A DNA stretch of 64,000 nucleotides from Nipponacmea schrenckii (lineage: Eukaryota > Mollusca > Gastropoda > Lottiidae), in NCBI GenBank assembly GCA_030562195.1, contig CM060200.1:5766001-5830000 (forward strand). Direction: 5' to 3'. Within the stretch, counting starts at the first letter, position 1; every line of letters begins with the position of its first letter. Positions 29,701 through 38,326 of the stretch are shown in pieces. Below the pieces are notes generated by a model, which ran no database searches, was not told the DNA's origin, and was given only the letters and a program-made list of their open reading frames with translations. Position numbers and translations under genes: made by a program.

Positions 29701-32700
29701 AGAAGAGCTTCTAGGAGAGACGGACAATGCCCAAAAGACTTATATGACGTTGCTCTTCACCACATCATTAGACAGAAAGGTAAACCGTATGCAGCTAGAA
29801 TTTGTGAAATTGACAGGAAGTTTAAAAGGGAAATTGAATCTCCAGAATCACAGGGAATAACCAAAACGATGATAATGGAATACGATAAACTTGTCCGGAA
29901 AGCTGAAGAAGAAGAGTTGCAAAAATATGAAGCAATTCTGTGTACAACTGCTGTAGGTGGTAACAAAAAAACCATGAAAATTCTGAAAATATACCAATGT
30001 ATAATTGATGAATGTGGTATGTGTACTGAACCTGAGACTTTATTGCCAATTCTTATTGCCAAACCCTCACAACTGGTTTTAATTGGTGATCATAAACAAC
30101 TTCGTCCAATATTGATGTGTTCTAAAGCAGCTAAACTTGGTCTTGAAAAGTCATTGTTTGAGAGATATGCTGAAAAAGCCATTTTTCTTAATATGCAGTA
30201 CAGAATGGTATGTAAAAGTTGATTTTATCATATTATATCAGATTTAACCTTTAAAAGTTATAAAAATGTCTCACCTTTAAAAAAATTCAACCTTATTGCT
30301 TATTATCAGCAAGGACAATTTAAGAATCCCACAAAGAATGTTTTAAATTTCATAACCAGAAATACGTTTTATGAGCCTTAATTCTCATGACACTGTTATT
30401 CATTGTACATTTTAAGTAAAACTGAATATCTCTTTTGGTGGTACAAGCGACAAAAAAAAAGTTTAATTTTTTTTTTCAGCACCCTGATATATGTGAATTT
30501 CCTTCCAAACAATTTTATGAAGGTAAACTAGAAACAGGACCATCTAAATTATGGGAAATTAAGCAACCTCTAAGGATAACGGATGGAAAGAAGATTATGT
30601 TTTTCCACATAGAGGGGGAAGAAGAAGCATTAACAGTACATACTGATGATGGTCACGAACGATCAAAGTCAAATGTTCAAGAGGTTGATAAAGTTGTAAG
30701 TAACAATAACCTTGACCAGGGCTAGTACTTTCTCTTAGATTCATCATCCCTAATAAATGGCACGATTCCAGATGTCGGTTTATGAGTTATTGCCCTTGAT
30801 TTAATGAGAAAATGTTAAAATTTACTTGTGTACGCAATAGAAGCTGTAGTTTTTATCCGATTGGAATGAAATTTGGTATGTTTATTCATCTTAATAACAT
30901 CTCAGAGAAGTTAAAAAAAAGTGCGATTCCAGATGTTGGTTTATGAGTTATTGCCCTTGATTAAATGAAAAAACATGGAATATTCTGTTTGCTGAAATGG
31001 GCGTATGTTACCTTGCCTGGCAAGCTATCTTAACATGAAGTTTTTTCCAGATATGAACTTATGGCTGTATTGAATTTATTAAAATTGGTTGGGGCCGACG
31101 ATCGAAAAACAGTTGTAAGGCCATGTTGGTTGAGTATTTGTCTGTTTATACGATACGTTACAATGTCACATGTCTACATTTTAATCATCGTATTGACCAA
31201 TGTTAACCCGTAGCCAAAATATTATGTACATCGACACAAACAACTTGACTATAAGAGATAACGTCATTGAAGCCCTTTTCTCCTTTTCAATGCACTTAAG
31301 GGACTCATGGGTTTGCGATTCTTTAAAATCTTGAGATTGGTCTGAGATAACCCGTAATTCCTTGCGTAACTTATTCCAATAGCAGTGATTAATCTATGTC
31401 TTTCATGATGCTAAACGCCAGTTTTGGTTTCCATTGTTTCAGGTGGATTTATTTCGACACATGGTGAGGAATGAAGATATCAATCCAAGAAGTATTAATA
31501 TCATGACACAATACAAATCACAGATGTCTTTGATTCAGAAGAAAATAAAAGAATATAACTTCGACAACACTGTAAATACAGTGGTAGCCAGTCAAGGTTA
31601 GTTGCAGTGCTTTATAATATCTGAAATAGAATGGAGAATAAGATATCATGTAAAATCATGTATATGTGTTTAGGACTTAATTCTGTAAAATAAAGAGTTA
31701 GATTTGCCTTCTCTTTTTTTAAGGTGGTGAATGGGATTATGTTATTTTAAGCACCGTACGTTCTTTACCGATGTATAAAATTGAACCCTTTCCCACCCGT
31801 GGATGGAGAACAGAAAATCTTGGATTTTTGGCTGATGAAAACCAGACGAATGTTGCCCTGACAAGAGCGAGGAAGGGATTGTTGATTATAGGTAGGCTTG
31901 TGGTGAAATGGTGATATTTTATAATTATAAACTCCTTCGAACCTTCCGTCCACGTTCATTATACTCACAGCTTGAAGCCTTTTGGACATTGCCTTAAGAC
32001 TACAGGTTTTCGTTTAACGTAGTCCGAAACTTGCTGACTCTATTCCCATCCTCTGATGGCTATTTGGACAGATATGGCTGGAGGTGGTCCGAAAAACTAG
32101 GCACCTAAAACTTGGGATTTTCTGCACCGTATGTACCTCGAATCCGCCAAACCTTGATTTATTTGGAAAAGGTGAATGTTTTTGTAGTTCAATCATACCA
32201 GCTTTATCCTCCTACACCACCAATGCCACGCCTATGGCTGCGTCAAAGTTTTTGTTCAAGAATTTCAATCGCCCAGTCGCCATTTCAAATTGCGCTCGCA
32301 TCCAAAATTCCGACGTTACTGGGTCATAAAATGAAAATACAAGATGATGGTGCGTTTGTTTTGTCACGTGACCGTTTAACGTCGGAATTTTTTAATGCGC
32401 ACGCAATTTCAGACGGCGACTGAGTGATAGGTCATAAATATAAAATTTTAAGATTTAAAACTTGGCCAATAAGAGGCAATAATCATCAGTAAATATACCT
32501 GCTGCAATGATAACATAAAATGTTAAATAAACATCCAATAAACTAAGTAATTATCCATAAAGATGCATTTCATTATTGAAAAACGCTAAAGAGGAATTGA
32601 TTAAGCGTTTTTCAAAACTGACTTAGTTTTGTGAGTATTCCAAACACCAGGTAAGTTCACTGATGAATATACACTCATATTGAACATTCTTGAGAACTAA

Positions 32701-33044
32701 AGTTTTATGTCCATGCTAGGACGCAGTTTCCCTTTAATAGGGGCCACAGCATAAACAAGAGAACTCAATGCATGGCCGTAAAAACATGTAAGAGTTTCTT
32801 ACCTCTACCAAAGCAGACTATGATCTGATGCTCGAGCAATGCTTTATTAAGGGCGAATAAACAAATATTTTTATGTACCCAATTTTTCTTTTTTCTAGGT
32901 AATAAGAATATTCTGAAATGCGATGAAACTTGGCGAGCCTTGTTAATACATTATGAGATGCAAGGATGTATTCGAAATGCAAATATGATTCCTTCGTCTG
33001 CTCCACCGCGTGCACCATTACCTATTAATGGTCGATATAGATAG
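4939..33044 (+). CDS. HELZ2-like: HELZ2-like protein: RNB ribonuclease plus superfamily-1 helicase (multi-exon)
   Basis: A gene of about 35 exons whose junctions I followed by GT-AG sites and frame, about 2,645 codons in total. From the N terminus: three tandem helical cassettes (residues 1 to about 930), an acidic linker (to about 1000), an RNB domain in one large exon (1002 to 1843), a spacer, then a Upf1-like helicase (about 2090 to 2645). RNB plus helicase is the layout of HELZ2, in vertebrates an interferon-induced nuclear coactivator with 3'-5' exoribonuclease and helicase parts. No N-terminal zinc fingers or first helicase domain are visible, so this is HELZ2-like and not a clear ortholog. 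The start at ATG 4939 is chosen because an in-frame stop (TAG, 4927-4929) lies just upstream; a separate upstream coding exon is possible. Two junctions break frame (23006-23052; 30695/31051): sequence error, unusual splicing or early decay. Confidence 0.8.
9169..14683 (+). CDS. HELZ2-like gene, exons 8-14: cassette 2
   Basis: Exons: 9169-9366, 10562-10619, 11090-11226, 12667-12843, 13625-13661, 14146-14273, 14534-14683. The pattern of end phases is identical to cassette 1. Exon 8 has LKSGNF where cassette 1 has VKDGEF and cassette 3 has IKSGDF. Exon 13 (LAIESAKEAKETF) is clearly homologous to exon 6. The introns hold an 820-bp repeat element (11488-12306) and other repeat debris, making this unit longer than the first. 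Confidence 0.65.
11488..12306. mobile_element. inverted-end element with internally repeated core (GTGGGCGTAT family), copy 1
   Basis: The left end ATACGCCCAC (11488-11497) is the exact inverse of the right end GTGGGCGTAT (12297-12306). The interior is an array of diverged units of roughly 150 bp, each with GATAAGACGGTAGTCAAGTT, GAGTTATTGCCC and TAGAAGCTACAATTTT. It sits in an intron of the HELZ2-like gene. No protein is encoded. The architecture, short ends around a tandem core, recalls the pearl-type elements described from bivalves, but I cannot test that here. Confidence 0.7.
12530..12650. mobile_element. fragment of the GTGGGCGTAT family
   Basis: Contains the head-region motifs ATTGTCGTC and CGTCCGTTCGTC found after the left end of the full copies, then diverges. 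It lies directly before the acceptor of the exon at 12667. Confidence 0.45.
13731..13925. mobile_element. possible SINE-like insertion
   Basis: A GC-richer block of about 190 bp inside an AT-rich intron, ending in a CATTT-rich tail (CTTTCATTTCATTTATTTA). The composition shift and simple tail suggest a SINE or similar insertion. I see no clear RNA polymerase III boxes and only one copy in the window. Confidence 0.35.
14887..21418 (+). CDS. HELZ2-like gene, exons 15-23: cassette 3
   Basis: Exons: 14887-15105, 15402-15453, 17411-17532, 18008-18040, 18406-18624, 18904-18940, 20762-20895, 21250-21418. The order and phases repeat those of cassettes 1 and 2, with one extra 33-bp exon (18008-18040). 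Exon 15 begins with an acidic stretch and then IKSGDF. Exon 23 is a basic coiled-coil-like segment ending in KKKRRR, a possible nuclear localisation signal. An optional exon may lie between 15402 and 17411 (separate entry). Introns are filled with repeat elements. Confidence 0.6.
15569..16458. mobile_element. GTGGGCGTAT-family element, copy 2
   Basis: Left end ATACGCCCAC at 15569-15578, right end GTAGGCGTAT at 16449-16458 (one mismatch). It has the same kind of core array as the 11488-12306 copy and is followed by the same TTACCTTGCCTG flank. It lies in the intron between 15453 and 17411. Confidence 0.7.
16962..17104 (+). CDS. possible cassette exon of the HELZ2-like gene
   Basis: An open frame of 47 codons lies between an acceptor (AG 16960-16961) and a donor (GT 17105). 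The standard join 15453 to 17411 skips it and keeps frame. It can be included only if the preceding exon uses an alternative donor 4 bp downstream (exon end 15457, donor GTAAAT), and then frame is again kept into 17411. The peptide resembles no other exon in this gene clearly, so it may be chance. RNA reads would settle it. Confidence 0.3.
17555..17900. mobile_element. fragment of the GTGGGCGTAT family
   Basis: Starts with ACGTATATTGCCGTCGGTCC, matching the head region of the family, followed by diverged core words such as TTTTGATGAA. No right end is visible. Confidence 0.4.
18945..20590. mobile_element. composite GTGGGCGTAT-family element
   Basis: Begins five bases after the exon ending 18940 with TATGCGTTTTTGTGGTCGTA and the head words TTGTCGTCAC and GTCAGTCCAC, and ends GTGGGCGCAT (20577-20586). 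Between them are repeated units with GAGTTATTGCCCTTG, TGATGGATTTT and GATCTTGG. A second head-like segment near 19750 (GAGCGTATAACGATGGCC) suggests two nested or adjoining insertions. Confidence 0.55.
21705..23005 (+). CDS. HELZ2-like gene, exons 24-25: acidic linker
   Basis: Exon 21705-21818 (phase 1 at both ends) and an exon beginning 22899. Both encode Asp/Glu/Ser/Pro-rich, probably unstructured sequence joining the helical N-terminal part to the RNB domain. The second exon reads well in frame to about position 23055, where a TGA stops it, while the RNB frame is shifted by one. A 46-bp intron (23006-23051, weak donor GTCGAC, acceptor CCCGCAG) restores frame and is used in this model; a one-base sequence error is the alternative. 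The intron 21819-22898 is largely repeat. Confidence 0.5.
22000..22830. mobile_element. GTGGGCGTAT-family element, diverged
   Basis: Core words TATGAGTTATTGCCCTTGTT and GATGAAACTTG recur through the block, with GTGGGCGTATTACCATGGCC near 22555 and a degenerate end GTGGGCGAAT near 22818. It ends about 70 bp before the acceptor of the exon at 22899. Confidence 0.5.
23052..25579 (+). CDS. HELZ2-like gene, exon 26: RNB (RNase II family) domain
   Basis: A single exon of 2,528 bp, 842 codons, ending phase 2 at GCAG/GTAAGT. It contains the hallmarks of an RNase II/RNB exonuclease: the metal-binding aspartates in DPQGSKDLDDA (23898-23927, four aspartates intact), GVHIADVAHYV just after, the SEDRCSLREGEVRRA stretch, and THFTSPLRR (24888-24914). 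All expected catalytic residues are present, so 3'-5' RNA degradation is plausible. The open frame without introns contrasts with the small exons before it. The upstream boundary is uncertain (see the linker entry). Confidence 0.85.
25828..27113 (+). CDS. HELZ2-like gene, exons 27-28: spacer between RNB and helicase
   Basis: Exons 25828-26466 (phase 2 to 2) and 27025-27113 (phase 2 to 1). The first encodes a beta-rich segment (VGHGQMVSC, LEIIPR) between the RNB domain and helicase as in the HELZ2 layout. The second encodes a basic helix. No catalytic motif is seen. In Upf1-like helicases the region before the Walker A motif carries a beta-barrel, which this may be; that is inference. Confidence 0.7.
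27201..27304. repeat. two exact 52-bp direct repeats with internal dyad
   Basis: Units at 27201-27252 and 27253-27304, each starting ATTACGTATTTCGAC and ending GTTCGGATTATTTT. Each unit contains an imperfect hairpin (ACGTATTTCG against CGAAAACGT). They form the left end of the element at 27201-28395 and are followed by a poly(T) run. Confidence 0.85.
27201..28395. mobile_element. non-autonomous hairpin/poly(T) element, family 2
   Basis: Left end ACGTATTTCGA; near the right end TCGAAATACGT (about 28376-28386) is its inverse. Between lie the tandem 52-bp hairpin units, a poly(T) run and an internally repeated body: GAAGGTGTGACC blocks near 28080 and 28257 with CAATATATTGTCTA after each. The words TTCGGATTATTTT and ACTTCCGG are shared with the elements at 33102-36338. 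It lies in the intron between 27113 and 28487. Confidence 0.6.
28487..30207 (+). CDS. HELZ2-like gene, exons 29-31: helicase domain 1A
   Basis: Exons 28487-28639, 29073-29237 and 29597-30207 (phases 1,1,0). The Walker A motif GPPGTGKT is split by the intron between 28639 and 29073. Motif II is DECG (30007-30018), motif III GDHKQLRP (30085-30108), motif IV begins LNMQYRM (30187-30207). These are the signatures of Upf1-like superfamily-1 helicases, which translocate 5'-3' on nucleic acid using ATP. All motif residues are intact. Confidence 0.9.
30480..33044 (+). CDS. HELZ2-like gene, exons 32-36: helicase domain 2A and C terminus
   Basis: Exons 30480-30695, about 31052-31114, 31443-31596, 31724-31891 and 32899-33044 (stop TAG 33042-33044). 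After LNMQYRM comes HPDICEFPS, then motif V across the 31596/31724 junction (SQGGEWDYVILSTVRS) and motif VI VALTRAR (31852-31872). The C-terminal tail of about 48 residues is Pro-rich at its end. The join 30695 to 31051 leaves one extra base (the A at 31051) and gives an immediate stop; removing it restores frame. Confidence 0.8.
30765..31040. mobile_element. truncated GTGGGCGTAT-family element
   Basis: Two core units with GATTCCAGATGT and GGTTTATGAGTTATTGCCCT, then the end GGGCGTATGTTACCTTGCCT followed by GGCAAGCTATCTTA as in the full copies. It lies just before the frame-breaking acceptor at 31049-31050. Confidence 0.55.
32274..32422. mobile_element. short foldback element
   Basis: The first and last roughly 47 bp are imperfect inverse copies: CAGTCGCC at the left edge and GGCGACTG at the right, with inner arms AAAATTCCGACGTTA (about 32307) and TAACGTCGGAATTTT (about 32377). 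About 50 bp lie between. It lies in the last intron of the HELZ2-like gene. Confidence 0.7.
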
Positions 33045-33101
33045 ACCAAAATGTAATTCAGCTATTTATTTCATTTTTTTTTTATTATATTGCTCATGAT
33101 T

Positions 33102-33143
33102 GCGTGGCAAATAAAATTTGTCACGCTTTGTTTTCGTTCGGAT

Positions 33144-33189
<46 letters not shown>

Positions 33190-34908
33190 GGAAGCTCGCT
33201 AGCCCAAACGGAAAAAGATAGACTATTTCTGTTTTCACCAATGGTTTTTATATGGGCTGGAATCAAAAATGAATATCTAACATGAAATTTTCGCTAAACC
33301 GAAAGTGGCTAATTGCATAATATGCAAATAAGATTTCAAGCTAGCTCGGGCCCTAATAGTCGCATCGGTCTGAAATTTACAGGATATAGAAAGATAGGCA
33401 GCGCAATTAAAACTACATCATCAAAATTTTTTGATCACTTCCGGTTTGGGCGTGGGGACTTCCGGTTTTTTCGTCTAATGTCGGGCGACCCTGCTTCCGA
33501 TGTAATTCAAGATTCTAAACAAAATCAGTATATTTTAGCTATACTAAATGATTTTAATCCCCTGAGATGAAGAAAAATTAAATTGAATGTTGCGCATGCG
33601 CAGTTTTCAAAAATGGCAAATTTTCTTAAAAATTTAATAAGTCCGCCAATTATTAACCGATTTTTATGATTTTGGTGTTTATCGAAACCTTGATACTTTA
33701 TCTAAAAAATGTTGGGAACAGAATTTTGATTTTCGAATTTGAATTTTTTTTATGCCCGTTCGAATTTTTCGAAAATTTAAAACTCTATATCTCGTGACCT
33801 TGACCTTAAATGACCTTGACATTTGAGATGTAGAATGTCATTGACCTCAGCTGTCTATAGATGTGCTGATATTGCATGACAAATATTAACTTCCGGTTTT
33901 ATAGCCCACCGAAATCTTAAAAATTTAATAAGTCCGCCAATTATTAACCGATTTTTATGATTTTGGTGTTTATCGAAACCTTGATACTTTATCTAAAAAA
34001 TGTTGGGAACAGAATTTTGATTTTCGATTTTGAATTTTTTTTTTTGCCCGTTCGAATTTTTCGAAAATTTAAAACTCTATATCTCGTGACCTTGACCTTA
34101 AATGACCTTGACATTTGAGATGTAGAATGTCATTGACCTCAGCTGTCTATAGATGTGCTGATATTGCATGACAAATATTAACTTCCGGTTTTATAGCCCA
34201 CCGAAATCTGACTATTTTGCAATTTTGGATGGTTATGTTACACTTTCGGGCTTTAATGTTCGGATCGATCTGAAATTTACAGGATATAGATAGATACGCA
34301 ACACAATTAAAAATATATCATCAAAATTTTTTGATCACTTCCGGTTTGGGCGTGGGGACTTCCGTTTTTTTTTTTATCTCATTTCAGGCGACCCTACATC
34401 CCGTGTAATTCAAGAATGTAAGCAAAAACAGTACATTAGCTATACAAAATAATTTGCATCCCTCGAGAAGAAAAAAATTCCAATTGCTAATAAAATTTAT
34501 TTATTTTTTTGTAAAATTTTTGCATACAAATTCAAAAAATATCTCTTTATAAAGCTGTGAATTAGCAAATTATCACATAGCTTGAATTTTCTCTCTATGT
34601 TAATTACAACCAAAGTTACAAAATAATGTTTAAATTTGAATATAGAGAGTTTAAATTTCATGACAAATTGACATCTTACTACCTACTTAAATTTTAGTTT
34701 GGAATTTATGTAAATATCCTACCGAAATCTTAGACATGTACAAAAATCTAATAAGGAACTGATAGTAGAAACTTATAGTAGAAAAAATTGCCTATATAGC
34801 GGAAAGTTTACGCTTACAATTGTAGGCTGAAAAGTACCGGAATTGAAAGCTAGCAGGTTAGAAGTTCAAAATGTTCGAAATCCATGGGATAACGCACAGT
34901 TGCCACGC
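33102..34908. mobile_element. hairpin/poly(T) element family 1, copy 1
   Basis: Begins with GCGTGGCAAAT followed at once by its inverse ATTTGTCACGC, then GTTTTCGTTCGGATTATT, about 40 T, and GGGAAGCTCGCTAGCCC. The right end TTGCCACGC (34900-34908) is the inverse of the left end. The body has two related halves, each with a TTGATCACTTCCGGTTTGGG motif. Positions 33625-34206 are a 291-bp tandem duplication. No coding frame, so it is non-autonomous. Confidence 0.75.
33110..33115 (+). promoter_or_regulatory. candidate polyadenylation signal of the HELZ2-like gene
   Basis: AATAAA lies 66 bases after the TAG stop. It falls in the loop of the terminal hairpin of the transposable element that starts at 33102. 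Other copies have AATGAA or ATTAAA at the same place. Whether it is used is not known. Confidence 0.45.
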
Positions 34909-34942
34909 TCGGAGCTGTTCACAGTTCTAGTTTTATTTATTT

Positions 34943-34984
34943 GCGTGGCAAATGAAATTTGTCACGCTTTGTTTTCGTTCGGAT

Positions 34985-35028
<44 letters not shown>

Positions 35029-36338
35029 GGAAGCTCGCTAGCCCAAACGGAAAAAGATAGACTATTTCTGTTTTCACCAATGGTATTTATATGGGCTGGA
35101 ATCGAAAATGAATATCTAACATGAAATTTTCGCTAACCCAAAAGTGGCTAATTGCATAATATGCAAATAAGATTTCAAGCTAGCTCGGGCCCTAATAGTC
35201 GCATCGGTCTGAAATTTACAGGATATAGATAGATAGGCAGCGCAATTAAAACTACATCATCAAAATTTTTTGATCACTTCCGGTTTGGGCGTGGGGACTT
35301 CCGGTTTTTTCGTCTCATGTCGGGCGACCCTTCTTCCCATGTAATTCAAGATTCTAAACAAAAACAGTATATTTTAGCTATACTAAATGATTTTAATCCC
35401 CTGAGATGAAGAAAAATTAAATTGAATGTTGCGCATGCGCAGTTTTCAAAAATGGCAAATTTTCTTAAAAATTTAATAAGTCCGCCAATTATTGACCGAT
35501 TTTTATGATTTTGGTGTCTATCGAATCCTTGATACTTTATCTAAAAAATGTTGGGAACAGAATTTTGATTTTCGAATTTGAATTTTTTTTATGCCCGTTC
35601 GAATTTTTCAAAAATTTAAAACTCTATATCTCGTGACCTTGACCTTCAATGACCTTGACATTTGAGGTGTAGAATGTCCTTGACCTCAGCTGTCTATAGA
35701 TGTGCTGATATTGCATGACAAATATTAACTTCCGGTTTTATAGCCCACCGAAATCTGACTATTTTGCAATTTTGGACGGTTATATTACGCTTTCGGGCTC
35801 TAATGTTCGGATCGATCTGAAATTTACAGGATATGGATAAATACGCAACACAATTAAAAATATATCATCAAAATTTTTTGATCACTTCCGGTTTGGGCGT
35901 GGGGACTTCCGGTTTTTTATCTCATTTCAGGCGACCCTACATCCCGTGTAATTCAAGAATGTAAGCAAAAACAGTATATATTAGCTATACAAAATAATTT
36001 GTATCCCCCGAGAAGAAAAAAAATCCAATTGCTAGTTGCGCATGCGCCATTTTTCCGAGAATGGCAAATTTTCTTTAAAATTTAATTAGTCCGTCATTTA
36101 TTATTTATGCCCGTTTGAATTTTTTTTTAAAATTTGAAATTCTAAATCTTGTGACCTTCACCTTCAATGACCTTGAAATTTTCCATATAGAATGGCCTTG
36201 ACATCAGCTGTCTATAGATCTAACAATATTGCTACGCTTGTTTCACAATTGGAGGCTGAAAAGTACCGGAATTGAAAGCTAGCAGGTTAGAAGTTTCAAA
36301 ATGTTCGAAATCCATGGGATAACGCATAGTTGCCACGC
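34943..36338. mobile_element. hairpin/poly(T) element family 1, copy 2
   Basis: Lies head-to-tail with copy 1, separated by about 34 bp. It has the same left hairpin, poly(T) run and right end TTGCCACGC (36330-36338), and the same two-half body without the 291-bp duplication. The flank CGGAGCTGTTCACAGTT after the right end is shared by copies 1-3, so the true boundary may lie there. Confidence 0.75.
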
Positions 36339-37549
36339 TCGGAGCTGTTCACAGTTTTATTTTTATATTATATTAGTGTTTTATGGACCATAATATTCCT
36401 TTCATGTAATCTAACCGCCTTTATTTTTATATAATCTATTTTAAATTTTTTTCTTATGGTTTGATTCAAATTTATTTATTCTGTGGGACTTCAAAAATTG
36501 GTGTAAGGGCGTGATAAGAACATGGTCTTTTAAAAGCACTAGCCTAGGTCACAAAGTACAGATTCAAGTCAATACAATTAATGGGCAAAAGTGTGTTTGA
36601 ATGAAAGACTACAGTTTTCATCTACTTTTTTTATGAAACTTAGTTTGCCTGATGGCCAGGTCCCACCGTGGTATGCGACACAATTAGGCTATTCCCATTT
36701 GAAACGAATGCTTTTGATGCAATCTTTTATGCATTCGGTCTTATCATTTGTCGCTTTGTTTTGTGTAAAGTATTTTGTTTTTATCTATTTGTTTACATTA
36801 ATAAATTTTTAACTGTGAATTCTTGTGTTTTGTATCGTTAATTCTCTATCTACTGTTTTGTAGGTGTGATTCTCATCTACATGTTTTGTATTTCTATTGT
36901 TCCGTGGTCACGGGTAGCTAGGTAGGCCTATATATGGAAAATTAGACATAGACCTAGTAGGACATTTATAAAAAAAATGTAATTACCCAATCTTTGAAAC
37001 TGGGACAGAGTTTGGACAAGATTGAAAGGTTAATAAGTTCAACGTCCATTTATGCGTATTCGTTATCCGTATGCGTTTTGCTTTAATGTGTTTCATTCCG
37101 TTTTTTCTTTTGACAATCCATTTTTGACAGATAACGTAGGCCTATTGTGAAAAACGGCTAACGTGGCTGGAAACACGCAAAACTCCAACTCAAAATTTGA
37201 TCTTCTCGTTGAAGCAGCGTGTCCTTACCACATCTCTATTCGAAATGCTTTCTCGTGGCCATGGTTATAGGCTACAAGTGGAAATCACATATTCCTAGCT
37301 AAATATTGACCATCACTGAAAATCATGGCCTACTCTGTCGTGTTTCGATTGATTAACCTTCATATTTCTGTTCAACCAATATAACTTTTACGCCTACCAA
37401 ACGAAGCGTAACAAGGAAACAATTTTGATAGTGTTCAACCAGAAAACGTCATTTGTTCATACAAATATGATTCGCAAAACTCGATTTTGAAGACATTGCA
37501 GATTAAACAAATAGGCCTATATTTTACAAGGACAGGCCTAAGGACAGGC

Positions 37550-37765
37550 CTAACAAGGTAGGTTCACAAGTCCGTCGTGACAAGGACCCTACCCTTTCTA
37601 ACAGCTGGTCCTTGGTCAAACCTTTTGGCATTGATCTTTCCCGAATTATCCGTAGGCCTACCCATTTACAGCTGGTTGGACTGGAATTGTGAGTAAAGAT
37701 TAATCGAGATTAGAACTCACGTCCGACATTGTCAACGTATCAAAGGAAATGATAGCCTGTCGTAA
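37550..37765 (-). mobile_element. tRNA-derived SINE, reverse orientation
   Basis: Reverse complement of the SINE at 59666-59970: reading on the minus strand it has GATACGTTGACAATGTCGGA, GTGAGTTCTAATC (B-box-like), CCAGCTGTAAATGGGTA, GGGAAAGATCAATGCC and GGACTTGTGAACCT. The tRNA-like 5' part appears truncated. Confidence 0.75.
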
Positions 37766-37850
37766 AGTACCAACACTCATATCGCTGTGCTCATGAAACC
37801 CCTAACTAGAAGAGCCTACCAACAGTGCCAATTTACAACTAATTAACATC

Positions 37851-37972
37851 TAACTTGACACAATTATGGATAACAATTACTTTAATAAATAACTTGCGAC
37901 GTTTCGACGAAGGTACTTCGCAAGTTATATATTTATTGAAGTAATTGTTATCCATATAATTGTGTCAAGTTA
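37851..37972. repeat. palindrome of about 120 bp
   Basis: The left arm starts TAACTTGACACAATTAT and the right arm ends ATAATTGTGTCAAGTTA. The arms match over nearly their whole length (GGATAACAATTACTT against its inverse) with two small indels, around a short centre near CGACGAAGG. A partial related copy with CGACGAAGGTACTT and TATCCATATAATTGTGT occurs at about 10458-10545. Confidence 0.8.
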
Positions 37973-38326
37973 ATTATTACCCAGTTACTAAATGCCACTT
38001 AAAGAAGTAATTTACATCTAATACTATCATATCTACAATCATACTATAATGTTATGGGCCCACATTGTAAAATCGGGTTTACGTGATCCAGGAAGAAGTC
38101 TTATGTTTTCATAATATATCAGATCAATAGGCCTATTAGTTGGTACAAAATACGAAAGGCACGAATACTAAATCTTCCTCTTAGATAACCACCATGTAAA
38201 AACCTAGGCCTACAGTCCGAAATATCTAGAAAATTAATAATTACTACGGTATCCGCTGATAGTTAAATTTATAATGAAAATGCTGTGCTATAAAGCTACA
38301 AGGGTCCGGTAGTGTTGCGCAGAGAG

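Noticed and set aside
32014..32423. Open frames at 32014-32196, 32084-32329 and 32112-32423
   Set aside because: They lie in the last intron of the HELZ2-like gene and partly in the foldback element; no family resemblance and mutually overlapping frames.
33066..33570. Open frames at 33066-33266 (minus) and 33313-33570 (plus)
   Set aside because: Both lie in the hairpin/poly(T) element; the first includes a poly-Lys from the T run. Other copies do not keep the frame.
34843..35124. 93-codon frame with a poly-Phe run
   Set aside because: It spans the junction of two element copies and reads through poly(T); a similar frame at 61752-61952 comes from the same element.
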